From NCBI RefSeq assembly GCF_002091715.1, contig NZ_BDAG01000020.1, positions 1 through 64,000 on the forward strand: a stretch of 64,000 nucleotides of DNA, in the 5' to 3' direction. Position numbers and translations under genes: made by a program. The notes beneath the pieces are model-generated. The model was not told where the DNA came from. It saw only the letters and a list, made by a program, of their open reading frames with translations, and made no database searches. This document shows positions 43,964 to 53,339 of the stretch, one piece after another (the stretch's first letter is position 1; each line of letters opens with the position of its first letter). The DNA is from Pseudomonas migulae NBRC 103157 (GTDB taxonomy: Bacteria > Pseudomonadota > Gammaproteobacteria > Pseudomonadales > Pseudomonadaceae).

Positions 43964-45319
43964 ATGGCAATGACAAAACCTCGTTCGAAAAAGGCTCTTT
44001 TCATTGGCCTGCCCCTGGCGCTGGCCATCGCTAGCGCGGCAGGGTTTGCGGCCTGGGATTACTGGTTCAAGGACAACCCCGGCTACCCGGTCGCGGTGAT
44101 GAAACAGGCCGATGAACTGCAAGAGCGCATCCTCTCGTTCGACAGCCACATCACCGTGCCGATGGATTTCGGCACCGCCGAAAACGAGGCCGACAAGGAC
44201 GGCAGCGGCCAGTTCGACCTGGTCAAGGCCGCACGCGGTCGCCTGTCCGGCGCGGCGCTGACCATTTTCGGCTGGCCCGAAATCTGGAACGGCGACAACG
44301 CCCCGCACCGCCCGACCGCCGGGTTCATCGACGAAGCCCGTCACGAGCAGGAAACCCGCTACCAAATCATCAGCACCCTAGTGCGCGACTTCCCCAATCA
44401 GGTCGCCATTGCCTACACCCCGGACGACTTCCGGCGCCTGCATGGCGAGGGCAAGTTCGCCGTGTTCATCAGCATGCTCAACGCCTACCCGCTGGGTAAC
44501 GACGTCAACGCCCTGGACAAATGGGCCGCCCGAGGGATGCGCATGTTCGGCTTCAGTTACGTGGGCAACAACGCCTGGGCCGATTCGTCCCGGCCGTTGC
44601 CGTTTTTCAATGATTCCCGTGACGCCCTGGGCGGTCTGTCGGAGCTGGGCAAGCAAGCGGTACATCGCCTGAACGACCTCGGCGTGATCATCGACGTGTC
44701 GCAAATGTCGACCCAGGCCCTGGAACAAGTCAGCCAGTTGAGCCGTGCGCCGATGGTCGCCTCGCATTCGGCGCCACGGGCGCTGGTGGACATCCCGCGC
44801 AACCTCAGCGACCAGGAAATGCAGCTGATCAAGCACAGCGGCGGCGTGGTGCAGATCGTCGGTTTCCCAACCTACATCAAGCCCCTGAGCCAGGCCACCC
44901 AGGACAAACTCAACGCCCTGCGTGCGCGTTTCGACCTGCAACCGCTGCAAGGCCTGGAGATGGCACTGATGCCGGGCGACCCGGTGATCACCGTGTGGTC
45001 GGAACAACGCTTCGGCGACTACGCCAGCCAGCTCTACGGCATCCTCGATGAAGAACCGAAAGCCACTCTCAAGGATTACGGCGACGCCATCGACTATGCG
45101 GTGAAGAAAATCGGCATCGACCACGTCGGCATCAGCTCCGACTTCAACGACGGTGGCGGCCTGAACGGCTGGAAAGACGTGAGCGAGGCACGCAACGTCA
45201 CCGCCGAACTGATCAGCCGAGGCTACACCGAAACCGACATTGCCAAGCTCTGGGGCGGCAATTTCCTGCGGGTCTGGGACCAGGTACAGAAGTCCTCCCG
45301 GCCTGTCGTCAAACACTGA
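43964..45319 (+). CDS. pvdM: membrane dipeptidase-family pyoverdine maturation protein PvdM
   Basis: This periplasmic member of the renal dipeptidase family is required for pyoverdine maturation, where it acts with PvdP. The 451 aa product has an N-terminal membrane anchor (residues about 11-30). Peptidase M19 features include DSHITVPMDFG (metal-site region), LNDLGVIIDVSQMS and MVASHSAPRALVD, with IDHVGISSDFNDGGG near residue 385. Two ATGs lie close together (43964 and 43970); either may be used. pvdN follows after 28 bp. Confidence 0.94.
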   Translation: MAMTKPRSKKALFIGLPLALAIASAAGFAAWDYWFKDNPGYPVAVMKQADELQERILSFDSHITVPMDFGTAENEADKDGSGQFDLVKAARGRLSGAALTIFGWPEIWNGDNAPHRPTAGFIDEARHEQETRYQIISTLVRDFPNQVAIAYTPDDFRRLHGEGKFAVFISMLNAYPLGNDVNALDKWAARGMRMFGFSYVGNNAWADSSRPLPFFNDSRDALGGLSELGKQAVHRLNDLGVIIDVSQMSTQALEQVSQLSRAPMVASHSAPRALVDIPRNLSDQEMQLIKHSGGVVQIVGFPTYIKPLSQATQDKLNALRARFDLQPLQGLEMALMPGDPVITVWSEQRFGDYASQLYGILDEEPKATLKDYGDAIDYAVKKIGIDHVGISSDFNDGGGLNGWKDVSEARNVTAELISRGYTETDIAKLWGGNFLRVWDQVQKSSRPVVKH

Positions 45320-45347
45320 TCCTCACTTTGCCAAGCGAACCGAATTC

Positions 45348-46628
45348 ATGACCAACCGTCGTACCTTCCTCAAACAGGCTGGCGTTATCGCGGCCGGCAT
45401 CCCCCTGAGTTCCGCGGTCAGTCTGCCGGCGCTGGCCGCCACGCCCGCGCCGCTGCCCAAAGACAAATGGGCGCAATTTCGCCAGTTGTTCAATCAGGAC
45501 CCCGATTACCTGCACTTCGCCAACTTTCTGGTGACTTCGCACCCACGTCCCGTGCGCGAGGCCATCGAGATGCACCGCGCCAACCTCGACCGAAACCCGG
45601 GCCTGGCCATGGACTGGCATCGTGGCGAAACCGAACGCCGCGAAGAAGAAGTCCGCGTGTGGGCCGGCCGTTACCTGAAAGCCAAACCCTCGCAGATCGC
45701 CCTGACCGGCAGCACCACCGAAGGCCTGGCAATGATTTACGCCGGCATCCATGTGCGCCCGGATCAGGAAATCCTCACCAGCGAACATGAGCACTACGCC
45801 GCCAACAGCGTGTTTGAATTCCGCACGCAAAAGGACGGCACCCAGGTTCGCAAAATCAAATTGTTCGAAGACCCGTACAAGGTGTCGACCGATGAAATAC
45901 TGGCCTCGATTGCCCGCAACATTCGGCCCGAGACCCGTGTGCTCGGCATGACCTGGGTGCATTCCGGCAGCGGCGTGAAATTGCCCATTGGCGAGATCGG
46001 CAAACTGGTCGCCGAGAAAAACCGCGACCGTGAGGAAAACAATCGCATCCTTTATGTGGTCGATGGCGTCCACGGTTTCGGCGTGGAAAACCTCGATTTC
46101 CCGGACATGCAGTGCGACTACTTCATCGCCGGCACCCACAAGTGGATGTTCGGTCCACGGGGTACCGGGATCATCTGCGCGCGCTCCGACGAGATGAAGG
46201 ACATCACGCCGACCATTCCGACGTTCTCCGAAGCGACCACCTTTTCGACCGTGATGACCTACGGCGGCTATCACTCGTTTGAACACCGCTGGGCGCTGAC
46301 CGAAGCGTTCAAATTGCATCTGGACCTGGGCAAGGACGAGGTTCAGGCGCGCATTCACGAAATCAACAGCTACCTGAAAAAGCGCTTGCAGGAGCACCCG
46401 TCGGTGGAGCTCGTCACGCCGTTGTCGCCCGAGTATTCCGCCGGTTTCACCTTCTTCCGCATCAAGAACCGGGACTGCGAGGAAGTCGCCAATTTCCTGA
46501 TGGACCAGCGCGTGGTCTGCGACGCCGTCGACCGTGATGTCGGCCCGATCATTCGCCTGTCCCCGGGCCTGCTCAACACCGAGGCGCACATCGACCGCGT
46601 CATGGCGCTGTTGGCCAGCAAGCTCTGA
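45348..46628 (+). CDS. pvdN: PLP-dependent pyoverdine side-chain enzyme PvdN
   Basis: PvdN is a periplasmic, Tat-exported, pyridoxal-phosphate enzyme that converts the chromophore-bound glutamate side chain to succinamide. The 426 aa product starts with a Tat signal (NRRTFLKQAGVIAAG). The aminotransferase class V fold is visible, with the PLP lysine in FIAGTHKWMFGPRGTG (about residue 261) and the cofactor Asp segment YVVDGVHGFGVEN. The ATG at 45348 puts the twin arginines next to the N-terminus; the frame is open upstream into pvdM. Confidence 0.95.
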   Translation: MTNRRTFLKQAGVIAAGIPLSSAVSLPALAATPAPLPKDKWAQFRQLFNQDPDYLHFANFLVTSHPRPVREAIEMHRANLDRNPGLAMDWHRGETERREEEVRVWAGRYLKAKPSQIALTGSTTEGLAMIYAGIHVRPDQEILTSEHEHYAANSVFEFRTQKDGTQVRKIKLFEDPYKVSTDEILASIARNIRPETRVLGMTWVHSGSGVKLPIGEIGKLVAEKNRDREENNRILYVVDGVHGFGVENLDFPDMQCDYFIAGTHKWMFGPRGTGIICARSDEMKDITPTIPTFSEATTFSTVMTYGGYHSFEHRWALTEAFKLHLDLGKDEVQARIHEINSYLKKRLQEHPSVELVTPLSPEYSAGFTFFRIKNRDCEEVANFLMDQRVVCDAVDRDVGPIIRLSPGLLNTEAHIDRVMALLASKL

Positions 46629-46657
46629 CACACCGATTCCCTTTAGCGAGAACGCTC

Positions 46658-47575
46658 ATGAAAAACCTCCTGCACAGACTCGGGATTCGACCCCGAACGT
46701 CACTCAAACATCTCGGTGCACTGACCCTGCTGGCGCTGCTCGGCGGTGCGCTGCCTGCCGCTGCCCAGGCTTCCAACGCGCCGCTGCCGGGCAAGGTGTT
46801 CAAGGATTGCCGCAACTGCCCGGAAATGGTGGTGCTGCCCGCCGGGACCTTCACCATGGGCACGCCGGAAGGTGAAGTCGGTCGCGAGCCCGATGAAGGG
46901 CCGATGCACGAAGTGACGTTCGCCAAGCCGTTCGCCATGAGCCGTTACCAGATCACCGCCGGTGAATGGGACCAATACATGAAGGAAACCGGGATCACCC
47001 TTCCCGACGGCGACACCCGCCCCGGGCGCGAGTGCATCAACAGCAAGCCACGTTATCCACAGGGCCCGCGTCAGCCGGCGGTGTGCATGAACTTTGCCGA
47101 GGTCAGCGCGTATGTCGCGTGGCTGTCGATCAAGACCGGCCAGCACTACCACATCGTCAGCGAGGCCCAGCGCGAATACGCCGCCCGTGCCGGCTCAACG
47201 GGACCGTTCCCGTTCCCCTTCGATGAAGGCACCGAGTACAGCATCGCCACCCATGCCAATACGTACGGGCCAACCGACGGCTACAGCTACACCTCCCCGG
47301 CCGGCAGCTTCCCGCCTAACGCCTTCGGCATGTACGACATGCACGGCAACGTCTACGAGTGGATCGCCGACTGCGAGCACACCGATTACGTCGGGGCCCC
47401 CACGGATGGCAGCGCCTGGGTCGAACCCAATTGCGAAGCCCTGCAGATTCGCGGCAACGACTGGGGCGAAGCACCGGTGTTCTCGCGCTCCGGCAACCGC
47501 AACAACATTTATCCGCAAACCCGTGGCGACTGGATCGGTTTTCGCGTGGTGCGCGATCTGCCTCCCAATGGCTGA
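46658..47575 (+). CDS. pvdO: pyoverdine maturation protein PvdO (FGE-sulfatase fold)
   Basis: PvdO is a periplasmic protein with the fold of formylglycine-generating enzymes and is needed for the last oxidation in chromophore formation. The 305 aa product has a Sec signal (to about residue 39, PAAAQA). The FGE domain includes MVVLPAGTFTMGTPEGEVGR, SRYQITAGEWDQYM and the near C-terminal MYDMHGNVYEWIADC. The gene ends the pvdMNO operon. In P. aeruginosa pvdF follows; here pvdE follows directly. Confidence 0.94.
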   Translation: MKNLLHRLGIRPRTSLKHLGALTLLALLGGALPAAAQASNAPLPGKVFKDCRNCPEMVVLPAGTFTMGTPEGEVGREPDEGPMHEVTFAKPFAMSRYQITAGEWDQYMKETGITLPDGDTRPGRECINSKPRYPQGPRQPAVCMNFAEVSAYVAWLSIKTGQHYHIVSEAQREYAARAGSTGPFPFPFDEGTEYSIATHANTYGPTDGYSYTSPAGSFPPNAFGMYDMHGNVYEWIADCEHTDYVGAPTDGSAWVEPNCEALQIRGNDWGEAPVFSRSGNRNNIYPQTRGDWIGFRVVRDLPPNG

Positions 47576-47613
47576 TGCCCTTCCCCGGCGGCCGCCGCCA
47601 GTCGGTGGCCGTC

Positions 47614-47637
47614 TAAATTAAACACCTGACCACACGT
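47614..47637 (+). promoter_or_regulatory. PvdS iron-starvation box for pvdE
   Basis: TAAAT-N16-CGT, exact, ending 44 bp before the pvdE start. pvdE thus has its own promoter separate from pvdMNO. Confidence 0.88.
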
Positions 47638-47680
47638 CCTATTGGGTATCTGCCTCACGACCCAAAGGAACCCTCTGCTC

Positions 47681-49330
47681 ATGACCCAGCCTACGCGCGG
47701 TGCAATTCATGAATTGTTCACCCTCCTGAAACCGTTCCGGCTGGTGGTCAGCCTGTCGATCATTCTGGGCATGGTGGGCGGTCTGAGCGTGACGGTGCTG
47801 CTGGCCACAATCAACAATGCCCTGCATTCGGAAAGTGGCCTGACCCAAGGCGTGGTCGCCCTGTTCGGCGGCCTTTGCCTGTTGGCGCTGGCGAGTTCGA
47901 TCTGCTCGGACATCGGCACCAACTACGTCGGCCAGCACATCATTGCCAAGCTGCGCAAAGAGCTGGGTGAAAAGGTGCTGTCAGCGCCCATCGAACAGAT
48001 CGAACGCTACCGCAGCCACCGCCTGATTCCGGTGCTGACCCATGACGTCGACACCATCAGCGACTTCGCATTCGCCTTCGCGCCGCTGGCCATTTCCCTG
48101 ACCGTGACCCTCGGCTGCATGGGCTACCTGGCGCTGCTGTCGTGGCCGATGTTCCTGATGATGGTGCTGGCGATCGCCATCGGCACCGGCATCCAGTTCT
48201 ATGCACAAGGCAAGGGTATCAAGGGCTTCATGGCCGCCCGTGACGCCGAAGACGAATTGCAGAAGCACTACAACGCCATCGCTGGCGGCGCCAAGGAACT
48301 GCGCATTCACCGTCCGCGCCGCCAGCGCATGTTCACGTCGGGCATTCAGGGCACGGCGGACTTTATCTGCAACACCCAGGTGCGTTCGATCAATACCTTC
48401 GTGATCGCCAAAACGCTGGGGTCGATGCTGTTCTTCGTGGTCATCGGCCTGGCGTTGGCCCTGCAATCGTTCTGGCCCAGCGCCGACAAGTCGGTGATGA
48501 GCGGCTTCGTCCTGGTGCTGCTGTACATGAAAGGCCCCATCGAGCATCTGGTCGGTACCTTGCCGGTGGTCAGCCGCGCGCGGATTGCCTTCCGCCGGAT
48601 CGCCGAACTGTCGAGCCAGTTCTCCTCGCCCGAGCCGCATCTGTTGCTCAACGACACTGGCAAAAAACCGGCCGTGGTCAACAGCCTGCAACTGGACAAC
48701 GTCAGCTATGCCTTCCCCGCCGCACCGGGCAGCGAAGCGTTTCGGCTGGGGCCGGTGAACCTGACCATCGAACAGGGCGACATCATTTTCATCGTCGGCG
48801 AAAACGGTTGCGGCAAGACCACGCTGATCAAATTGTTGCTCGGCCTGTATGCGCCGCAGCAGGGTGCAATCCTGCTCAACGGCGACAGCATCGATGCGCA
48901 GAACCGTGACGACTACCGCCAACTGTTCACCACGATTTTTGCCGACTACTACCTGTTCGATGACGTGGTGCAGGGCGATCAGCACATTCCCGAAGACGCC
49001 AACACCTACCTGCAACGCCTGGAAATCGCGCACAAGGTCAGCGTCAAGAACGGCAGTTTCACCACCACCGACCTGTCCACCGGCCAGCGTAAACGCCTGG
49101 CATTGGTCAATGCCTGGCTGGAAGAACGGCCGGTGCTGGTGTTCGACGAATGGGCGGCCGACCAGGACCCGACCTTCCGCCGGATCTTCTACACCGAGCT
49201 GCTTCCAGACCTCAAGCGCCTGGGCAAAACCATCATCGTCATCTCCCACGACGATCGCTATTTCGACATGGCCGATCAGCTGGTGCGCATGGAATCGGGC
49301 CGGGTGGTGACCGAGCGGGCAACCGCCTGA
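47681..49330 (+). CDS. pvdE: ferribactin/pyoverdine-precursor ABC exporter PvdE
   Basis: PvdE moves the acylated ferribactin precursor from cytoplasm to periplasm. The 549 aa half-transporter has six membrane helices in the first 320 residues and one ATPase: Walker A in VGENGCGKTTLIKLL (about residue 374), signature LSTGQRKRLAL (about 463) and Walker B ending in VLVFDEWAADQDP. It belongs to the SyrD/cyclic-peptide export subfamily. The ATG at 47681 has AAAGGAA before it; the frame extends 13 codons upstream. Confidence 0.95.
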   Translation: MTQPTRGAIHELFTLLKPFRLVVSLSIILGMVGGLSVTVLLATINNALHSESGLTQGVVALFGGLCLLALASSICSDIGTNYVGQHIIAKLRKELGEKVLSAPIEQIERYRSHRLIPVLTHDVDTISDFAFAFAPLAISLTVTLGCMGYLALLSWPMFLMMVLAIAIGTGIQFYAQGKGIKGFMAARDAEDELQKHYNAIAGGAKELRIHRPRRQRMFTSGIQGTADFICNTQVRSINTFVIAKTLGSMLFFVVIGLALALQSFWPSADKSVMSGFVLVLLYMKGPIEHLVGTLPVVSRARIAFRRIAELSSQFSSPEPHLLLNDTGKKPAVVNSLQLDNVSYAFPAAPGSEAFRLGPVNLTIEQGDIIFIVGENGCGKTTLIKLLLGLYAPQQGAILLNGDSIDAQNRDDYRQLFTTIFADYYLFDDVVQGDQHIPEDANTYLQRLEIAHKVSVKNGSFTTTDLSTGQRKRLALVNAWLEERPVLVFDEWAADQDPTFRRIFYTELLPDLKRLGKTIIVISHDDRYFDMADQLVRMESGRVVTERATA

Positions 49331-49399
49331 GAGCAGCAACACCCATCACTCGACGATTTTTTCGGGGTTTGTTTTCCGGTTTCGTCGAAGTGACGCGTC

Positions 49400-49418
49400 T
49401 AATAATAATTATCATTAA
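49400..49418 (+). promoter_or_regulatory. Fur box before fpvA
   Basis: TAATAATAATTATCATTAA is a strong match to the Fur consensus, 36 bp before the fpvA start. In P. aeruginosa fpvA is transcribed by FpvI; the overlap would give direct iron repression as well. Confidence 0.8.
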
Positions 49419-49453
49419 CTAAAAAACTGCACACCTCAGGAGCGATTTGAGCA

Positions 49454-51868
49454 ATGCAAAGCCCTACCCTGTCCCGCGCGCCGTTGGCACTGGCCATCGC
49501 GCCGCAAAAGAAATTCCGAACAGTCGTACCGGGTGCGTTGCTGACCCTGTTGCTGCTGGGCACGTCTGAAGTCCAGGCCGCGCCGGTGAACGTCAACGTT
49601 CCTTCGCAGTCGCTGGCCAGCGCGCTACAGCAACTGGGTCAACAGACCGACCTGCAGATTCTGTACAGCCAGGACATGGTCAACGGCCTCAAATCGACGG
49701 CGGTTTCCGGCAATCTGGAGCCGGAACAGGCACTGAACACGTTGCTGCTGGGGAGCGGCATTACGTTTCAACTGACTGGCAACACCGTTTCGCTGATTCC
49801 GGTCGCCGGCAACTCCAGTGCGCTGCAACTGGGCGCGACCGCGATCTCTGGCGTTGCGCCGGGGCCGACCACCGAAGGCACGCATTCCTACACCTCCGAT
49901 GAAGTCAGCATCGGCAAGGGCAACATCAAGCTCAAGGACATCCCGCAGTCGGTGTCCGTCGTCACGCGCCAGCGCATGGACGACCAGAACATGAACAGCC
50001 TGCAAGACGCGATGCGTCAGGTCACCGGCGTCACCATCAAGACGTACAACTCCGGCTCCAGCCTGAACGACGTCTACATGCGCGGCTTCCTCGTCGACCA
50101 GGTGCAGGTTGACGGCGTATCGCAACCGACTGGCCAGGGTGACATGGGCACCAGCTTCGACCTCGCGATGTACGACCGCGTCGAAGTGTTGCGCGGTCCG
50201 TCGGGCCTGTATCAAGGCGCTGGCGAACCTGGCGGCACCATTAACGTGGTGCGCAAGCGCGCCCTGAACAAATTCGCTCTCGGCGGCGAACTGGGCGCAG
50301 GCTCCTATGATCACTACCGCTCGATGGTGGACGTCACCGGCCCGTTGAACGATCAGGGCACCGTGCGCGGTCGCTTCATCACCGCTTACGAGAACAACAA
50401 ATCCTTCGTCGACTCCGCCCAGAACGAACGCCCGATGGTGTACGGCCGCCTGGAATTCGACCTCGACCCGTCCACCACCCTGTCGGTCGGCGGCGCCTAC
50501 CAGCAGAACCATTCCACCCCGGCGTTCGGTTTGCCGGCGTTTGCCGACGGCAAGTTGCTGGACGTGCCGCGCTCGACGTTCGTCGATGCCAAGTGGAACA
50601 CCCTGAACGAGAAAGTCTGGGAATCCTTTGCCGAGGTCGATCACGCATTGGATAACGGCGGTCAGTTCAAGACCACCGTCACCTACCGCGACGCAGAAAC
50701 GCCACAGCGAAACTTCACCTGGGCCGACGGTGCGGTCGAGCCCAATGGCGACAGCTGGGCCGTGGCGTACGACTACTACACCCACATCAAGACCATCGGC
50801 GTCGACAGCTTCGTGACCACGCCGTTCGAATTCGCTGATCGCCAACACGAGTTCACCGTTGGTGCCGAGTACCAGCACCTGGACAAAGATTTCGAATACG
50901 GTGGCGGCGAGTACTTCCCGATCAACGTCTACAACCCGGGCAGTATCGATATTCCCAAGAACGACTATGAGCGGGTCAACGGCAACTGGTCCAAGTCCGA
51001 CCAGTACGGCCTCTATACCCGCGCCAAGTTCAACGTCACCGACTGGCTCGACGTGATCGGCGGCAGCCGCGTGACCTGGTATGAAAGCGACGCGAAAAAC
51101 GCCAACGCCTTCTTCAACACCTTCGGTGACGCGCACACCAGCATCAACCGCAAGGTCGTGCCCTACGGCGCCATCATCGCCAAGCTGACCCCGGAACTGT
51201 CGGCCTACGCCAGCTACACCGGTGTGTTCAAGCCACAGAGCGAAGCCGGTGCTGACAACTCGCCAATCGGACCGCGCAAAGGCAAGCAATACGAAATCGG
51301 CCTCAAGCGCGAATTCTACGACGGTCGCCTGAATGCCAGCATCGCGATGTTCCGCATCTACGACGAAAACCGCGCCGAATACAACTCCGACAACAATAGC
51401 TACGAAGCACAAGGCAAGGCACGCAGCCAGGGCTGGGAAACCGAGTTGAGCGGCAACCTGACCGACAACTGGAGCATCGTCACCGGCTACGCCTTCACCA
51501 GCACCAAATTGTTGAAATCCGCCGACGACAATGAAGGCAGCACCTTCAGCACCATCACGCCTAAACACAACTTCAACCTGTGGACCAAATACGACTTCAC
51601 CGACGGCCCGCTCAAAGACTTCAGCGTCGGCGGCGGTGTGCGTGTAGTCAGCAAGACCTGGTACCAGCGTGAAGTGCGCTTCGAACAAAGCGGCTATGGC
51701 ATCGCCACGGCGCAGGTGGGCTACAAGTTCAACGAGAACCTGTCGGCAACACTGACTGGCAACAACCTGTTTGATAAAAAGTACTACGATCGCGTGGATG
51801 CTTCGTGGGGGACTAACTTCTATGGGGATCCGCGGAATTTGACGTTGACGTTGCGGGCTAATTATTGA
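49454..51868 (+). CDS. fpvA: ferripyoverdine TonB-dependent receptor FpvA
   Basis: FpvA imports ferripyoverdine through the outer membrane and signals its presence. The 804 aa product has a signal peptide (to about residue 42, EVQAA). An STN signalling domain (about 45-115, LASALQQLGQQTDLQILYSQ) precedes the plug (about 160-280, IKLKDIPQSVSVVTRQRMDD and VEVLRGPSGLYQGAGEPGGT). The barrel ends in LTLTLRANY. The position directly after pvdE is as in P. aeruginosa. The extracellular loops match the local pyoverdine type, so this receptor should recognise the peptide made by the neighbouring synthetase. Confidence 0.94.
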   Translation: MQSPTLSRAPLALAIAPQKKFRTVVPGALLTLLLLGTSEVQAAPVNVNVPSQSLASALQQLGQQTDLQILYSQDMVNGLKSTAVSGNLEPEQALNTLLLGSGITFQLTGNTVSLIPVAGNSSALQLGATAISGVAPGPTTEGTHSYTSDEVSIGKGNIKLKDIPQSVSVVTRQRMDDQNMNSLQDAMRQVTGVTIKTYNSGSSLNDVYMRGFLVDQVQVDGVSQPTGQGDMGTSFDLAMYDRVEVLRGPSGLYQGAGEPGGTINVVRKRALNKFALGGELGAGSYDHYRSMVDVTGPLNDQGTVRGRFITAYENNKSFVDSAQNERPMVYGRLEFDLDPSTTLSVGGAYQQNHSTPAFGLPAFADGKLLDVPRSTFVDAKWNTLNEKVWESFAEVDHALDNGGQFKTTVTYRDAETPQRNFTWADGAVEPNGDSWAVAYDYYTHIKTIGVDSFVTTPFEFADRQHEFTVGAEYQHLDKDFEYGGGEYFPINVYNPGSIDIPKNDYERVNGNWSKSDQYGLYTRAKFNVTDWLDVIGGSRVTWYESDAKNANAFFNTFGDAHTSINRKVVPYGAIIAKLTPELSAYASYTGVFKPQSEAGADNSPIGPRKGKQYEIGLKREFYDGRLNASIAMFRIYDENRAEYNSDNNSYEAQGKARSQGWETELSGNLTDNWSIVTGYAFTSTKLLKSADDNEGSTFSTITPKHNFNLWTKYDFTDGPLKDFSVGGGVRVVSKTWYQREVRFEQSGYGIATAQVGYKFNENLSATLTGNNLFDKKYYDRVDASWGTNFYGDPRNLTLTLRANY

Positions 51869-51896
51869 TTGCTGTGTTCGTTAAATATTGAACACC

Positions 51897-51922
51897 ACCG
51901 GGCCGCTTGCGGCCCGGTTTTG
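51897..51922 (+). terminator. rho-independent terminator after fpvA
   Basis: A 10-bp perfect stem ACCGGGCCGC / GCGGCCCGGT with a tiny loop is followed by TTTT, 28 bp after the fpvA stop. Confidence 0.88.
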
Positions 51923-52017
51923 TATTTGGGGATGGGTATTACCGGGGCGGCTCAATAGAAGCCGACTTGATTCCAACACAGCGCCCAGGGCGCTGCTGGC
52001 CAGAGCGTCTACGCCGA

Positions 52018-52938
52018 CTATCCTCGAACATCTTCCGGGAAATACTGTGGAAGCTTGCAATCCGGCTCACCTGCAATGCAGAGCGCACTGCCGGAATCCA
52101 TATAGTCCTTGTGAGACCCCTGCCCAATGAAGGCGGAACCATCGCCATGGCAATTAGCGCCATCGGCCCCTTCATCCGCACAATAAGCAGGCTGACCTTC
52201 CCACTGGAAAATAATGACCTGTTCAGGGCTCGGATTACCCGCGACGGTGCGGCTCTCGAATTGGCGAGCCTGTGGCGCAGCTGCCTGAGTGTCTACTGCC
52301 TGGGTTGAGCGCTGGGCATTCGCCTGCGCAGCTTGGTCCTGCTCACGGGCACGTTTGTCTTCTTCGATTCTGGCGACATGCGCATCGAACATCTGCACCA
52401 TTCGATCGACGGACTCGACGCCTGCCTTTCCGGTGGGTTCGAACAACGTCCACAGATAGAGCTCATCAGACACGCCATTGATGATCCCCAGTGAATGTTT
52501 CCCATCGGTAATCTGGAAAGCAACGATTCCTGCAACGCCAGCGACACTTTTCAGAAAGCGCTTCGGCACGACGCCGAAAACGATCTTCAGTTGCTTGCCT
52601 CCAGCGATATCGGCGGTTGCCGCCACGAGTTTGAGACCACTGGACAGCTCGACCTGCCGGGCTTCGTCGGTGTCCACGTAATCGATATCGACATTGGACA
52701 AACGATCATTGTCGTCCAAGGCATCCTCAAGCTCCATGGACGTATCGATGCCCATCCTTTTCAGCATGTTCTCTCGTTGTTCCGGGTCTTGGCCCTTCAT
52801 CCCGGTCAACGGGATCAGGTCAATGGGAGTCAGCTCTTCGACAGCGTCGATGGCGTTGTTGGAGAACACATAGAACGGAAGATAGAGGGTCAGCGAAACG
52901 ATAGTCGCGCCGAGCCAAAGCTTAAATAGAGTGCGCAT
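52018..52938 (-). CDS. hypothetical membrane-anchored protein, 306 aa
   Basis: I do not recognise this protein. It has one N-terminal membrane helix (about residues 7-27), then a mainly polar, probably periplasmic region. A charged Glu/Lys/Gln-rich coiled stretch lies at about residues 185-225. A C-terminal tail has two Cys pairs (YCADEGADGANC and LCIAGEPDC) suited to disulfides. An AAGGA ribosome site precedes the ATG. It is the first gene of the insert between fpvA and the synthetase and is convergent to fpvA. Confidence 0.75.
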   Translation of the reverse strand: MRTLFKLWLGATIVSLTLYLPFYVFSNNAIDAVEELTPIDLIPLTGMKGQDPEQRENMLKRMGIDTSMELEDALDDNDRLSNVDIDYVDTDEARQVELSSGLKLVAATADIAGGKQLKIVFGVVPKRFLKSVAGVAGIVAFQITDGKHSLGIINGVSDELYLWTLFEPTGKAGVESVDRMVQMFDAHVARIEEDKRAREQDQAAQANAQRSTQAVDTQAAAPQARQFESRTVAGNPSPEQVIIFQWEGQPAYCADEGADGANCHGDGSAFIGQGSHKDYMDSGSALCIAGEPDCKLPQYFPEDVRG

Positions 52939-53339
52939 AGAGCGTCCTTGCTTCTTGAGGTTGGAGGGTGTGCAGCTGCCGGTAATCAGCGTCGGCGGGG
53001 GAAAGCTGGCTTTGCAGTTTACGAGATACTGGCTACCTGAGCTGCCATTCGAAACGACATCATAATGCCATTATTGAAAATTGTCCGTCCTCCCGAAGTT
53101 TTGGGTGGAGTCCGCCCCGTCGCCCAAAATGGCGGAGTGAGTGAAAACAGGTACCGAAAACGTGCCGCTGACGATTGAACTCGCGCGACGTCCGCTGCTT
53201 AACTTGCCGCTGGCTGGAGCCATTTCCGCAGCCCTCCCCTACACCCTGGGTATTGCATTGACTTGACCCGCCCATTTGCAGTGATTACCGGCAGTGAACG
53301 GCAGATGTATCCCTTCTGTTAGCGTCGAGACACTGCTTC
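52939..53339. other. 401-bp gap without a supported gene
   Basis: The only reading frames are short: a 37-codon frame from the ATG at 53065 with no ribosome site, and a 71-codon minus-strand frame (53060-53275) of unremarkable composition. No REP, tRNA or clear promoter is seen. The composition is AT-richer than the core locus, consistent with the edge of inserted DNA. Confidence 0.5.

Noticed and set aside
53060..53275. 71-codon minus-strand frame downstream of the WYL gene
   Set aside because: No ribosome site, no recognisable domain, and a length expected by chance in this composition.
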